A stretch of DNA of 64,000 nucleotides from positions 3,031,445 through 3,095,444 of the forward strand of contig JACTAT010000060.1 of assembly GCA_014526335.1 (NCBI GenBank). The letters run 5' to 3'. Position 1 is the first letter of the stretch; each line of letters starts with the position of its first letter. Made by a program: the position numbers and the translations under genes. The DNA is from Chrysaora quinquecirrha (Eukaryota; Cnidaria; Scyphozoa; Semaeostomeae; Pelagiidae). The notes under the pieces are model-generated. The model searched no databases, was not told the DNA's origin, and saw only the letters and a program-made list of their open reading frames with translations. Of this stretch, positions 45,836 to 55,184 are shown in pieces.

Positions 45836-47142
45836 GCATAAAGCCAGAATATACTGAATGTCCTAGTGAAAGTTTGGATTTATTCTGTCCACCAGTAATT
45901 CAAAACGATGTCAAGTATTTTAAAGATGTTGAATATTTTCCACAAACTGCTGCTCTCAATGCCTCAAAACAAACTGTTGTGTTTGACATTCCTGCTCAGC
46001 CTGATCATATGATTGACTTGAATCATTCTTATTTCGTCTCGACTCTGCCTATTAAAAGAGTCGATGGAAGTAATATTGGAAAAACCACTGCAGAATTTGC
46101 TGGAGTAATAAATAATATTGGTCAATCCATGTGGAAGCAGATAGAGTTGGTTTTGAATGACACTCCCGTCACAGAAGCAAATGGAATGTATGCCTATCAA
46201 TCTTACTTGGAAACAATTCTGACGTTTGATGAAACCAGAGCTAAAAACTATTTGAAAATGACAAACTGGGTCAGTGATACGATTGGCAAAGAAAATGTTG
46301 GTTTTCCAACAACCGCAACGTTAAAAAATCTGGGTTTAAATGCAAGATCTGCACCATTTGACGAGAGTGAAAAGGTTAAAGTGTTGACAAAACCTCATGT
46401 TAATATTTGCAATCAAAGCAAATACTTGCTGCCTGGTGTTCGTCTTCAATGGCGATTGAGTCCAAACAGTGATGTGTTTTGTTTGATGAGAAAGACTGGA
46501 AACACTTCGCGCTTATACATTTCCGAAGTGAAACTGGTGCTTCGTCACATACATCTTAAAGATGATGTATTGAAAGGAATTGAAAGAACACTGATGAAAA
46601 CGAATGCGGTTTACCCAGTCTGTCAACCTCACATGGCAAGCTACTTAATCAATGCCGCAACAACCAACTGGGTTCAAGATAATGTGTTCAATGGAAAGAT
46701 TCCAAACAGATTGTTTTTTGCGTTGGTTGATAATTCATCATTCAATGGAGCGGATGAAGGAAATCCGTTTGAGTTTGAACATGTTTCTGTTTCTGCCATT
46801 CAAGTGACTGTTGACAATCAAGAAATTACCCCACCTCTAAGATTGAATTATGATGATGATGATTACTTTGATGCCTACAGCCGCTTGGTGACCAGCTTGA
46901 ATAATTCACCTAGTCTAATTGATTATGATAGATTCAAACAAGGATCGGCAATCTATGGGTTTGATTTGACACCAAAAGGAAACTGTGCAGATGAGCAATA
47001 TTTGCTTAAAAGAGAGGGTAATCTGAGAATCAGTATAAATTTTGCAAACGCTGTTGACAGTTTGATGAACATTGTAATTTTGGGTGAATTTGATAGAGTC
47101 ATTCAAATTGATAGTCATAAAAACATCATTCGAGATTGGTAA
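45832..47142 (+). CDS. Major capsid protein (double jelly-roll)
   Basis: 436 residues, frame intact. It opens MSIKPEYTECPSESLDLFCP. Landmarks of Polinton capsid proteins: the N-terminal ESLDLF phrase, INNIGQSMWKQIELVLNDTP, ANGMYAYQSYLETILTF, and the late LRISINFANAV block near the C-terminus. Length and order match the Polinton major capsid family (relatives are often annotated F54H12.2-like in animals). It overlaps the preceding gene by four bases and is followed at once by the protease. This is the best-preserved structural gene in the element. Confidence 0.87.
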   Translation: MSIKPEYTECPSESLDLFCPPVIQNDVKYFKDVEYFPQTAALNASKQTVVFDIPAQPDHMIDLNHSYFVSTLPIKRVDGSNIGKTTAEFAGVINNIGQSMWKQIELVLNDTPVTEANGMYAYQSYLETILTFDETRAKNYLKMTNWVSDTIGKENVGFPTTATLKNLGLNARSAPFDESEKVKVLTKPHVNICNQSKYLLPGVRLQWRLSPNSDVFCLMRKTGNTSRLYISEVKLVLRHIHLKDDVLKGIERTLMKTNAVYPVCQPHMASYLINAATTNWVQDNVFNGKIPNRLFFALVDNSSFNGADEGNPFEFEHVSVSAIQVTVDNQEITPPLRLNYDDDDYFDAYSRLVTSLNNSPSLIDYDRFKQGSAIYGFDLTPKGNCADEQYLLKREGNLRISINFANAVDSLMNIVILGEFDRVIQIDSHKNIIRDW

Positions 47143-47144
47143 TT

Positions 47145-47630
47145 ATGGATGATATAACGATTAATAACTTACTTGTAAAACGTGAAAAGCTACCTCATTT
47201 CCATGGTGTATTTGGGAAAGATGAAATCAAAAACATCGACATTCATTCTCTACCTTGCTCATTTATTTTCAATGAAGATAATTTTACTGGTAAAGGAACC
47301 CACTGGGTAGCTGTCTATATTGCTGATGATGGTCGATTGGATTTCTATGATTCGTTTGGTGAACCTCCTATGTTGAAAGAATTTCTAGATTTTATTAGAC
47401 CGTTCCAGCTCGCTTATAACAAGGTTCAAGTTCAATCCTATGAGACTGCTACATGTGGACAACATTGCATATTCTTTCTAATCAATAGAACAAAAAACAT
47501 TTCAATGAACTCAATGGTTAATAAATATTTCAACATTCAGAACAAGTTAGATAACGATTTATTTGTTTACAACTATGTTAAACGAAGATATAATTTAAGT
47601 TTGTTAAAACAATTTGTTACAACAGTTTAG
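47145..47630 (+). CDS. Adenain-like maturation protease
   Basis: 161 residues, frame intact. The catalytic set is visible: H53 (GTHWVAV), D69 (FYDSFG), Q97 seven residues before C104 (SYETATCGQHC). The Q-x6-C spacing matches adenovirus protease. It would cleave capsid and core proteins during maturation. The ATG at 47,145 is chosen because the frame before it has no ATG. It ends convergent to PolB, with a TTGTTACAACAG repeat (47,606-47,680) between. Confidence 0.88.
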   Translation: MDDITINNLLVKREKLPHFHGVFGKDEIKNIDIHSLPCSFIFNEDNFTGKGTHWVAVYIADDGRLDFYDSFGEPPMLKEFLDFIRPFQLAYNKVQVQSYETATCGQHCIFFLINRTKNISMNSMVNKYFNIQNKLDNDLFVYNYVKRRYNLSLLKQFVTTV

Positions 47631-47686
47631 AATAATGTTACAACAGTTTAGTTTAGAATATTGTTACAACAGTTTGTTAAAACAGT

Positions 47687-50138
47687 TCAATCAATGTTTT
47701 CTTCTTCGCAGCGTCTTTCTAGCGAATAATGTCCATATGGCAGCGTGTTAAATCCATCATCAAGAATGTATCTTTTATCATCAAAGGGATTCAGCGATGC
47801 CTTTTTTCTTTCCGTAGTGTAGATGGTGTGACAGTGTGATTCAATGTTGCGTTGAATGTGTGCATCTGCTCTCATTTCCATCAAGCATTTCACATAATCT
47901 TCATGCTTCATTTGCTTCTTCACAACATACTTTTTGATTCCTTCGCTTTTTTGATTGTATTTCCATCATTGATTTGGCAGCTATACATCTTTGATCTCAA
48001 TCCAACAAATTCTTTCATTCCCACACCACCAAGCTCATCTTTCATTTTCCCAATAACTTTCTTGTTTCTTGTAGAGTAATTTGGATGTTCTTTATCATAA
48101 TTGCTGAAATCGAATCCATCGTCGTGATCTTTCAATACTTTATCGACTTGATCTTTAGACATTGGTATGTCATAGATGAAACTATCAGTATCCATGTAGC
48201 ATAGCTCAACATTTGGAAGGTTTGGCTTTGCAAAGTTATAGTGGAAATCATACATCAATGTTTTGCTAATATCCAATATGCTGAAACCAATATACATTGG
48301 TTTGTTGAGTATAACTTTCTTCTTCTTTTTCTCAACCAAAAGCGTGTCTTCGTTGATTTCAATTACTCCGTAAAAGTTTGGATTTCTTACCCATTTTCTC
48401 AAGACTTCTCCATCAGTACAGATTTCAAAACGTCCATGATTTCTTACATTTTCCATTTTTCATCCCAAACACGGAATTGTTCATCAACTTGAACAGATCT
48501 TTTTCAAAGTCGTTTCTTGCAACAGTTCTCTTCTGGGTATTAAAATCAATGTATTCTTTCAACCATAGATCGGGATCGTGTGAGTGTTTGCTATTATATC
48601 TAGATGTTTGAAGTTGCAATACTTGCAAGCTGGTCCTCTGTATTTCCCAGTAATGTGGCAATGATCTTTGACTTTTCTTCTATTGTTACCATCAAATAAC
48701 TGCTTGCAGCAATAGCAGTGTGTAGCCATATCATGTCTTGCATTTTCTTCGGGTGTTAATCTAATCATCGGCATGGTTTTCTTGAACACTGCTCGGATTT
48801 CCACATTCAATTCATCTAGGCGATTCATCAACACCTCCATGCAGTCTTCACCAGTATAACATTCCAGCGGTTGTTGCCATCTATCATCGATTGATTTAAC
48901 ATAAATGCAATAACTGATCGGCTTGTGTTCTTGATAAGCAGCTCTTTTGTTTGAGCTTTCCAGAATGGATTCAGTATCTGCATAGATGATAAATGGTAGC
49001 AAGCTCTGATGTTTCAAATGTTCAAACTTTAATTCCGTATCTTGAGGATATTCAAAAGCTTGAGGGGTCTTACATAGTTTTTCATGCTTTTCCAAATTTT
49101 CTTGAGTTTTACACGATGATAAGCATAGAGGACAGTAAAAACGTTTTCCGTGATGTTTGTGACCATCTCGACCTGCAAAAAGACGGCTGAAGTTCTTTAT
49201 CCAGCAATAGTGGCTCTCACCATCGTCATTGAATACTAATAGCAAATGCACATGTTTTTCGCGTTTATTTCCAGTTATTCTTACTGGTACAATTTCGCCA
49301 TCTTCATCCACATAGATGTTGATTGAAATGTTGTTGTTTATTTCAAATGTATCAATCATCTTTTTATCAGATGCATTTACTGGATATGACAATCCTTCAC
49401 AGTTAAGTTCATGTAAGTATCGCCGATACGGTGCGGCTCTCTCTGCATGTGTTGATTGTGGATGTAGAGCGGATAGAATTGCCCAGATGAAGCATTTATT
49501 GTCTCTGTTCTGTACATTGAGAACGGCTTGCTTGTTTTTGATGTATGTAGGTAGTTGTAAATACGTTCCACCACGAATTGCATCATAATCAAACATCTTC
49601 ACTTGTAGTTGGGTAAACTTTGTAAATATCCAACCACTTCCATTCTCCAAGAATTCATCAACCTTGTCTCGTAGTGTGTTGATAGCTTCAACTACCTGAT
49701 CTTCAGCAACGTCATACTCTGACCATAGAAGCGTCTGCACGGTGGTTCTGAATGTGGGTGGTGGTTCTGTAACCATAGACTTATCACCATACTTTTTAAA
49801 TTCGGCATCAATAGTGATATAATACTTCATCCCCTGCTTGTGATCTGGCAATTCTTCTTTAATTTCTCGAATACTATGCTGTGCGATTCTTGCCCAGTCT
49901 TTGATATCTTCTTCTTTGATATATATTCTGAATGCTTTCTCATCCATCTTGTTCATGTTCTTACCTTCACCGACCAATTTATTTTGTTCTGCTTCTGACG
50001 GATGTATACCATGTGCTGTTCGCTTATGTGATGCGTGATTTAACATTCTGTCAAACAATTTCTCACATACATCACAAGCGATTTTTCTTCGCTTACTATT
50101 ATTGGCGCTGAGCTCTCCTCTTCGTGTGACCTCTTCAT
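47687..50138 (-). pseudogene. Protein-primed DNA polymerase B, internally deleted and frameshifted
   Basis: The N-terminal frame (50,138 to about 48,600) has a C2H2 finger (CDVCEKLFDRMLNHASHKRTAH), the domain shared with the TIR genes, the exonuclease I motif FIIYADTESIL, and a Cys-rich [20 protein letters not shown]. It then jumps within a few residues to [17 protein letters not shown] (polymerase motif B). YMDTDSF (motif C) follows. Exonuclease II and III and motif A are missing, so several hundred codons are deleted near 48,600. Further breaks lie near 50,100 (start), 48,450 and 47,920. The C-terminus (DDKRYILDDGFNTLPYGHY) is at 47,687-47,923. It cannot be active. Confidence 0.88.
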
Positions 50139-50178
50139 GATTAATTTCCAACTAGACTGATTTCGCCTTACGCTTCGA

Positions 50179-50212
50179 TTTTATAGATTGATCGATCGAA
50201 CGTGACGTTTGA
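50179..50212 (-). promoter_or_regulatory. PolB core promoter: TATA box and palindrome
   Basis: On the minus strand CTATAAAA (50,186-50,179) follows the palindrome TCGAACGTGACGTTTGA region (50,196-50,212, one mismatch) and precedes AAATCAGTCTAGTT. It is the same cassette as at 36,227 and 39,694. Confidence 0.65.
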
Positions 50213-50245
50213 ATTATTAACCAATCAGATTGTAGGATTTCTCGT

Positions 50246-50497
50246 TTCTAGAATCTTGTGGAACTTTCTGGAAACTTTTGGAAAGTTCTAGCCAATCAGA
50301 TTGCAGGATTTCTCGTTTCTAGAATCTTGTGGAACTTTCTGGAAACTTCTGGAAAGTTCTAGTTATCCAGATTGTAGGATTATTATGTTATTTTATTTCA
50401 TAAACGATTCGAACGTCGCGTTCGAATTATTATTACGCCATCATAATCAATCAGATTGTAGGATTTCTGGAAACTTCTCGAAACTTCTGGAAAGTTC
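50246..50497. promoter_or_regulatory. Heat-shock-element arrays E, F and G upstream of polB
   Basis: Array E: nine pentamers from TTC 50,246 to TTC 50,286, with TTG and TTT as the only departures. Array F: nine from TTC 50,317 to TTC 50,357, with TTG once. Array G: seven perfect ones from TTC 50,465 to TTC 50,495. CCAAT boxes sit beside each (near 50,221, 50,291, 50,499), and a further palindrome copy lies at 50,409-50,425. Spacer bases vary while triplets do not. Confidence 0.78.
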
Positions 50498-50717
50498 TAA
50501 CCAATCGGATTGCAGGATTCTTACATCATTTTTAATGCTGCGAATCTAACGCTGAGGAGGAGGAGTCTTTAGTAATTAAACTCTTGTTAATCTTGAGTAA
50601 TTGAATTATAACAATTTCTGTAGAACTTACAACAATTTTTACAGCTTTAAAACAATTTATAGATATTCTAATGTTAGTATTTAAACGAATGTTTCGGGGA
50701 AATTAAAAACGTGTCTT

Positions 50718-51395
50718 TTATTTACATAACTTTTTGTGCTTTTCCAAATTTTCTTGATTTACACATGATGTTAGACATAGGGGACAGATAAAACGTTTTC
50801 CATGATGTTTATGGCCATCTCGGCCTGCAAAAAGACGACTCAAGTCCTTTATCCAGCAATAGTGACTCTCACCATCCTCATTGGTTATCAATAGCAAATG
50901 CACATGTTTTTTACGATGAACTTTAGTTATTCTTACTGGTACAATTTCACCATCTTCATCCATATAGATGTTGATTGAAATGTTATTATTCATTTCAAAT
51001 GTATCAATCATCTTTTCATCATCTGCTTTTACTGGATATGTCAATCCTTCACAGTTAAGTTCATGTAAGTATCGCCGGTACGGTGCGGCTCTCTCTGCAT
51101 GTGTTGATTGTGGATGTAGAGCGGATAGAATTGTCCAGATGAAGCATTTATCGTCTCTGTTCTGTACATTGAGAACGGCTTGCTTGTTTTTGATGTATGT
51201 TGGTAGTTGCAAATAGTTTCCACAACGTATAATTTGAGAAGTTGATAGAATAGATGGAGTTGAATGTATAGACATCATGTGGCATCTCATTTTGATTCTT
51301 GAGCTAAAGTGTTTCTGACAAACATGACAAGAAAATCGAGTTCTCTTCTTAGAAGAAGTTGGTTGAAAACCTGCTTCTTGACTACTTCTCTTCAT
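50718..51395 (-). CDS. TIR-encoded zinc-finger / putative cysteine-protease-like protein (right copy)
   Basis: 225 residues, intact. Same architecture as the left copy: C2H2 finger (FSCHVCQKHFSSRIKMRCH), DDKCFIWTIL, SHYCWIKDLSRLF, and a final finger with ICPLCLTSC. It differs from the left copy in blocks. The segment around ALHPQSTHAERAA matches PolB, while VRITKVHRKKHVHLLLITNED is unique. Keeping both frames open while PolB is broken suggests selection on the short protein. The promoter has the palindrome (51,450-51,466) but a poor TATA box. Confidence 0.75.
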   Translation of the reverse strand: MKRSSQEAGFQPTSSKKRTRFSCHVCQKHFSSRIKMRCHMMSIHSTPSILSTSQIIRCGNYLQLPTYIKNKQAVLNVQNRDDKCFIWTILSALHPQSTHAERAAPYRRYLHELNCEGLTYPVKADDEKMIDTFEMNNNISINIYMDEDGEIVPVRITKVHRKKHVHLLLITNEDGESHYCWIKDLSRLFAGRDGHKHHGKRFICPLCLTSCVNQENLEKHKKLCK

Positions 51396-51449
51396 GATTA
51401 ATTTGTAACTGAACTGATTTCGCTTTACGTCCCGATTTTCATAAACGAT

Positions 51450-51542
51450 TCGAACGTCGCGTTCGAATTATTAACCAACCAGATTGTAGGATTTCTGGTT
51501 TCTAGAATCTTGTGGAACATTCTGGAAACTTCTGGAAAGTTC
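51450..51542. promoter_or_regulatory. Palindrome and heat-shock array H (right TIR gene)
   Basis: Palindrome TCGAACGTCGCGTTCGA at 51,450-51,466. Array H has nine pentamers from TTC 51,500 to TTC 51,540, with TTG once. The TATA element present in the left TIR is degraded here. Confidence 0.7.
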
Positions 51543-51636
51543 TAGATTGTAAAGGTTGTTAAATCGGAAACGAGGCTAGCGGTTTCAGACAAGGATTGTA
51601 AGAACTCTTGAGGTTGGAGAAATCATATTAAAACTC

Positions 51637-51678
51637 GTCGCACTATAGCGCGACCTGATGACGTCACTGATGACGTCA
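51637..51678. promoter_or_regulatory. 18-bp palindrome and tandem CRE sites (right TIR)
   Basis: GTCGCACTATAGCGCGAC (51,637-51,654, one arm mismatch) followed by two TGACGTCA motifs (51,659-51,666 and 51,671-51,678). Mirror image of 35,882-35,923. Confidence 0.65.
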
Positions 51679-51727
51679 TTGGTAGTCGTTTGCTCGTGGT
51701 AGTCGTGAGCTTCCTTTGCAACCTACT

Positions 51728-51733
51728 CTATTT
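51728..51733. repeat. Polinton target site duplication (right), CTATTT
   Basis: Partner of 35,828-35,833. Confidence 0.92.
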
Positions 51734-52589
51734 TTCGGCTTGTATGCTTCTAACAAACCTAAAAGGTACTCGTTCTTCCAAAGTTTTGTAAACTCATACA
51801 GCAATCGATGATGATAACGAGCGCGTTTGCTCAAACTTTCATAAGTACTGATAATTTCGAAATGAGAATCGTTTGACGAAAGTTCTAAGTTTCTACCGTT
51901 AACTAGATGTGACGGACTTAGAGGATAGGATATGCCTTCTTTATCGTCGAAAAGATACGTAATCGGCCTAGAGTTTATGACACTTTCGACTTCTACTAAG
52001 ATTGTGCCTAATTCAGAATTGCTTAATAACGAGCGTCCTATAACTTTAACTAGACAGCGCTTTACACTGCGAATTAATCTTTCCCAGTGCCCACCTTGCC
52101 ACGGGGCAAGTTCAACGATAAACTTCCATTTTACTTTACGCATCGACAAGTATTCATCGAGTCTTGGCGAACGCAATAATTGTTGTATTTCTTTTGCCGA
52201 AGATTTAAACGTTTTTGCGTTATCGCTTATAATTGTTGCCGGCAGGCCCCTGCGTGCACAAAAGCGTCTGAACGCACGTATGAATGAGTCGACATCGAGA
52301 GATTCAACGAGCTCCAAATGAACGGCCCTTGTAGAAGAGCAAGTAAATAGGCAAATATAACGCTTTTGGGATGGTTTTTCCCTTCAATCTTGTCTGATAC
52401 CACCAACGGTCCTGCGAAATCCACCCCAACGTGTGTGAACGGGGGGCTGTCATCTACTCTAAAGTGCGGCAAATTGGGTCAAAACGATGATTTGAATGGT
52501 AAACCTTCGAGTTTTCTACAGATAATGCACTTGCGAATTACTGATTTAACCTTCTCCCTCCCCCGGAGAACCCAATACTTCTGTCTTAA
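51734..52589 (-). pseudogene. BEL integrase (zinc-binding half and catalytic core)
   Basis: Minus-strand frames give the HHCC tail (RKCIICRKLEG), then GVDFAGPL (first Asp), IISDNAKTFKSS (second Asp), PWQGGHWERLI (Glu) and the C-terminal LSPSHLVNGRNL. A TGA stop lies just after KSSF near 52,480, and a frame change lies near 52,335-52,350. At its C-terminal end the frame runs into the Polinton edge and continues at 35,833. Confidence 0.85.
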
Positions 52590-53195
52590 CTCTTTAGCTA
52601 CCCAATTGTTGTTTTGGATTACGCCGCATGCAACTGAGATCGGCTCCCTGCTCTAAATCGATTCTGCTTCATAAGATTAAAAACAGAAAGTAACAAAACT
52701 ATATATTTTTTAAATCCTTAATAAAAGAGCTTCAAAATGATGTAACTTCTATTTGGATATAATTGATATTTTTCACTAAAAAATAAATTGTTTACTTAGT
52801 GGTCTAATGGGCCTAGCCATCGTCTTTGCCTTCCTATTATCCACGATATTTTTTCCATAAATGATTCCTTGGTACTCTAAGTCAGCAAAAAAGCTTTTAT
52901 ATGAATAAAACACTCCGTTGCTATCGTTTTCTTGCCAAATCGATACATAAAAGCGACGAGTTCCTCTTCGAAAAAAACATTTTGAAAAATGGCGGCCATT
53001 TTGATGCTTTTCTGAAAATTCAAAACGCCATTTCTCCGTAGTGCTTCAAGTAAAGACCTTGAAATCTTCAATGAAGCCTTGCTATGATAAGATTGACCTC
53101 TGGTGCAAATTTTAGCCTTCTATCTGCAATATGGACCACAGAATTCCGGAAAATATGCTAGGGGGTCATTAATGACCCCCATTGTAGCTAAAGAG
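52590..53195. mobile_element. TTAA-flanked MITE inside BEL integrase
   Basis: 606 bp flanked by TTAA (52,586-52,589 and 53,196-53,199). Termini are CTCTTTAGCTAC and its inverse GTAGCTAAAGAG. A palindrome GGGGTCATTAATGACCCC lies just inside the right end (53,162-53,179). TTAA duplications mark piggyBac-like (or Kolobok-like) elements. No ORF. The BEL frame is continuous across the single TTAA. Confidence 0.82.
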
Positions 53196-55184
53196 TTAAC
53201 GAATTAAGAGTATCGCGTATGCCATTATGAAAAACCTTCTCATGAAATTCTATAATAAGAAGTTCTGAGAATCGATGCTTCGACGGTAATAAGATAGGGT
53301 TCTTTGAGTTGTCTGGCAATGAAACATTACTTAAGCGTGATTTACATCGAAGAATTTTGTTCTCATCTAAGAACAAATTGAACTGATTGATTAACAACGA
53401 CGGCTTTACAACCCCATCTTTACGCCTAATATATTGGATTTCTTTAGCGAAGAACTGATTCTGAATGGAACGTATCAATAGATTTTCCGCAAACTTATTT
53501 TCCTCTACACTTAAAGATCTTTCCTTTTTCGTTTCATGATTGGACGACTTAGACGATCTCAGATTGCTAACGAATCTTAGCACCCATGCGACTGTGCGAA
53601 ATAATTTACTCTTCGTGCTAAAACGTTCTATATCTACAATATTTTCGATTTTCGGACACGATTCGGTAACTAGCATAGCATGTGTGATATCTGGTACCTT
53701 TTTTACCTTTTCGTTCAGCGCGACAGGCGTTTCGAGCTCGCTGCCATTTGGTGACTTAGGCCATACTTCTGAACCACCCTTGAGATATTCAGGTCCTTCC
53801 CACCAGCAGAGATTGGCAGCGAGGTTGTCAAACTTACCACGCGAGGGCAAGTCTGCGGGATTTTGTGCCCCTGGACAATGATGCCACTGATCACGAGATG
53901 TAGTGGATAATATCAGCGACACCCTATGGCGAACATACTGGGTCCATGCCTTGTTATTACGTATCCAACACAGTACAGCGATCGAGTCTACCCAGCAAAA
54001 CGTTTCAATGGGCTGATTGCCTAATTCTTCTGCTAGCGTAATCTTAACTGTGTTTACCAGTTTAGCCAGTAAGCAAGCACCTAATAACTCTAGGCGCGGC
54101 ATGCTCTGCTTTTTTATGGGACATACCTTTGATTTAGACGCTACAAATTTCACCTCAACGTCACCTGAGTTATATTCTACACGTAAATACACAACTGCGC
54201 CGTATGCACGTTCGCTTGCGTCGGAAAAACCATGCAGTTCTACTTTTCTTACGGAATCCGTTTTGCGGAAAATACACCTAGATATGCTTATGCCATTCAA
54301 AGTTTCTAACTGCGAAATGTACGACTCAAATGCCTTTTTTGCCGAAGGTGGCAACGGTTCCTCCCAACCAACTTTATCGACGCACAGTTGTTGAAGCAGA
54401 ATCTTCAAATTGATGGTGAATACGTTTAAACAACCCAACGGATCGAATATTTTCGCCGCTACTTTGAGAACAGAACGTTTAGTGGGAGGTAGTGATTTTG
54501 CGAACTCAATCACTTGTGACAAGTCTACATACAATTCATCGGAATTGCTGTCCCAGTTGACCCCTAGAACTTTGGAGTTTCCTCCAATACTATTTGATCC
54601 TACTGCATACTGCCAATACGTTTGATCGTCTTCTACGACTTCGTTACCCTGCGATACGTTACTAACTTCATAAGAAGTTTCGAGAGCATTAATTTTACGT
54701 ATGAGCTGCTTGTCGTTAGATTCCCATTTGCGCATGTTGAATCCACCCTGTGTCATTATGTTTTTAACGCTCTTATACGTTTCGAACGCTTCATCGCTAT
54801 TACTTAGACTACACGACAAATCATCGGCATATAAACGGCGTAATATGCTAACTACTTCGGGATTTTGGGCTTCGAATTTATTGACATGATTTCTAATCGT
54901 TTGTCCCAGGAGGGCTGGACTAGATTTCAACCCGAATAAAAGTCGTTTATATCGATATTGAACGATAGACGGATTCGAACTGTTAACGTCATCATGCCAC
55001 AAAAAACGCAATACGTCTCTATCATCTTCATGGATGCCGATCTGTAAAAACGCTTTCTCGATATCACCGGTTAATGCTATAGGTTTAGTACGAAAACGGA
55101 TCAAGGTTTCAAACAACAAGGGCATATAATTCTCACCCACGTCTAAACAATCATTGAGCGATAGCGACTCATTAGACGGCTTAG
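53196..55184 (-). pseudogene. BEL pol: reverse transcriptase (most), RNase H and integrase N-terminus
   Basis: One long open frame. RT: ALTGDIEKAFLQIGI (motif A region) and LRRLYADDLSCSL (catalytic YADD). RNase H: ELHGFSDASERAYGAVVY, SMPRLELLGACLLAKLV. Then CPGAQNPADLPSRG and the integrase zinc-binding start ending HNGIRDTLNS at the MITE. All catalytic blocks look intact. The N-terminal part of RT lies beyond the insertion at 55,185-58,013. Confidence 0.88.

Larger units (their letters stand above)
35834..51727. mobile_element. Polinton/Maverick (adintovirus-like) element, 15.9 kb
   Basis: The element starts AGTAGGTTG and ends with its inverse CAACCTACT, has long terminal inverted repeats and 6-bp duplications. 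It encodes ATPase, integrase, major capsid, minor-capsid-like and core-like proteins, protease and PolB. Gene order left to right: TIR gene, acidic protein (minus), Bcl-2-like, Fic remnant, secreted peptide, two basic proteins, 327-aa unknown, ATPase, small ORF, integrase, two paralogous minor-capsid-like genes, core-like, major capsid, protease, then PolB and the right TIR gene on minus. Capsid genes overlap by ATGA or TAATG. Several ORFs are frameshifted. It sits inside BEL pol. Confidence 0.95.
50630..51727. repeat. Polinton right terminal inverted repeat
   Basis: The inverse of the left repeat, ending CAACCTACT at 51,727. It holds the right copy of the TIR gene. It is shorter than the left copy because one heat-shock/CCAAT block is absent, and the two are diverged rather than identical. 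Confidence 0.85.

Noticed and set aside
53540..54889. Plus-strand open frames opposite BEL pol
   Set aside because: They lie antisense to a long conserved RT/RNase H frame and have no homology.
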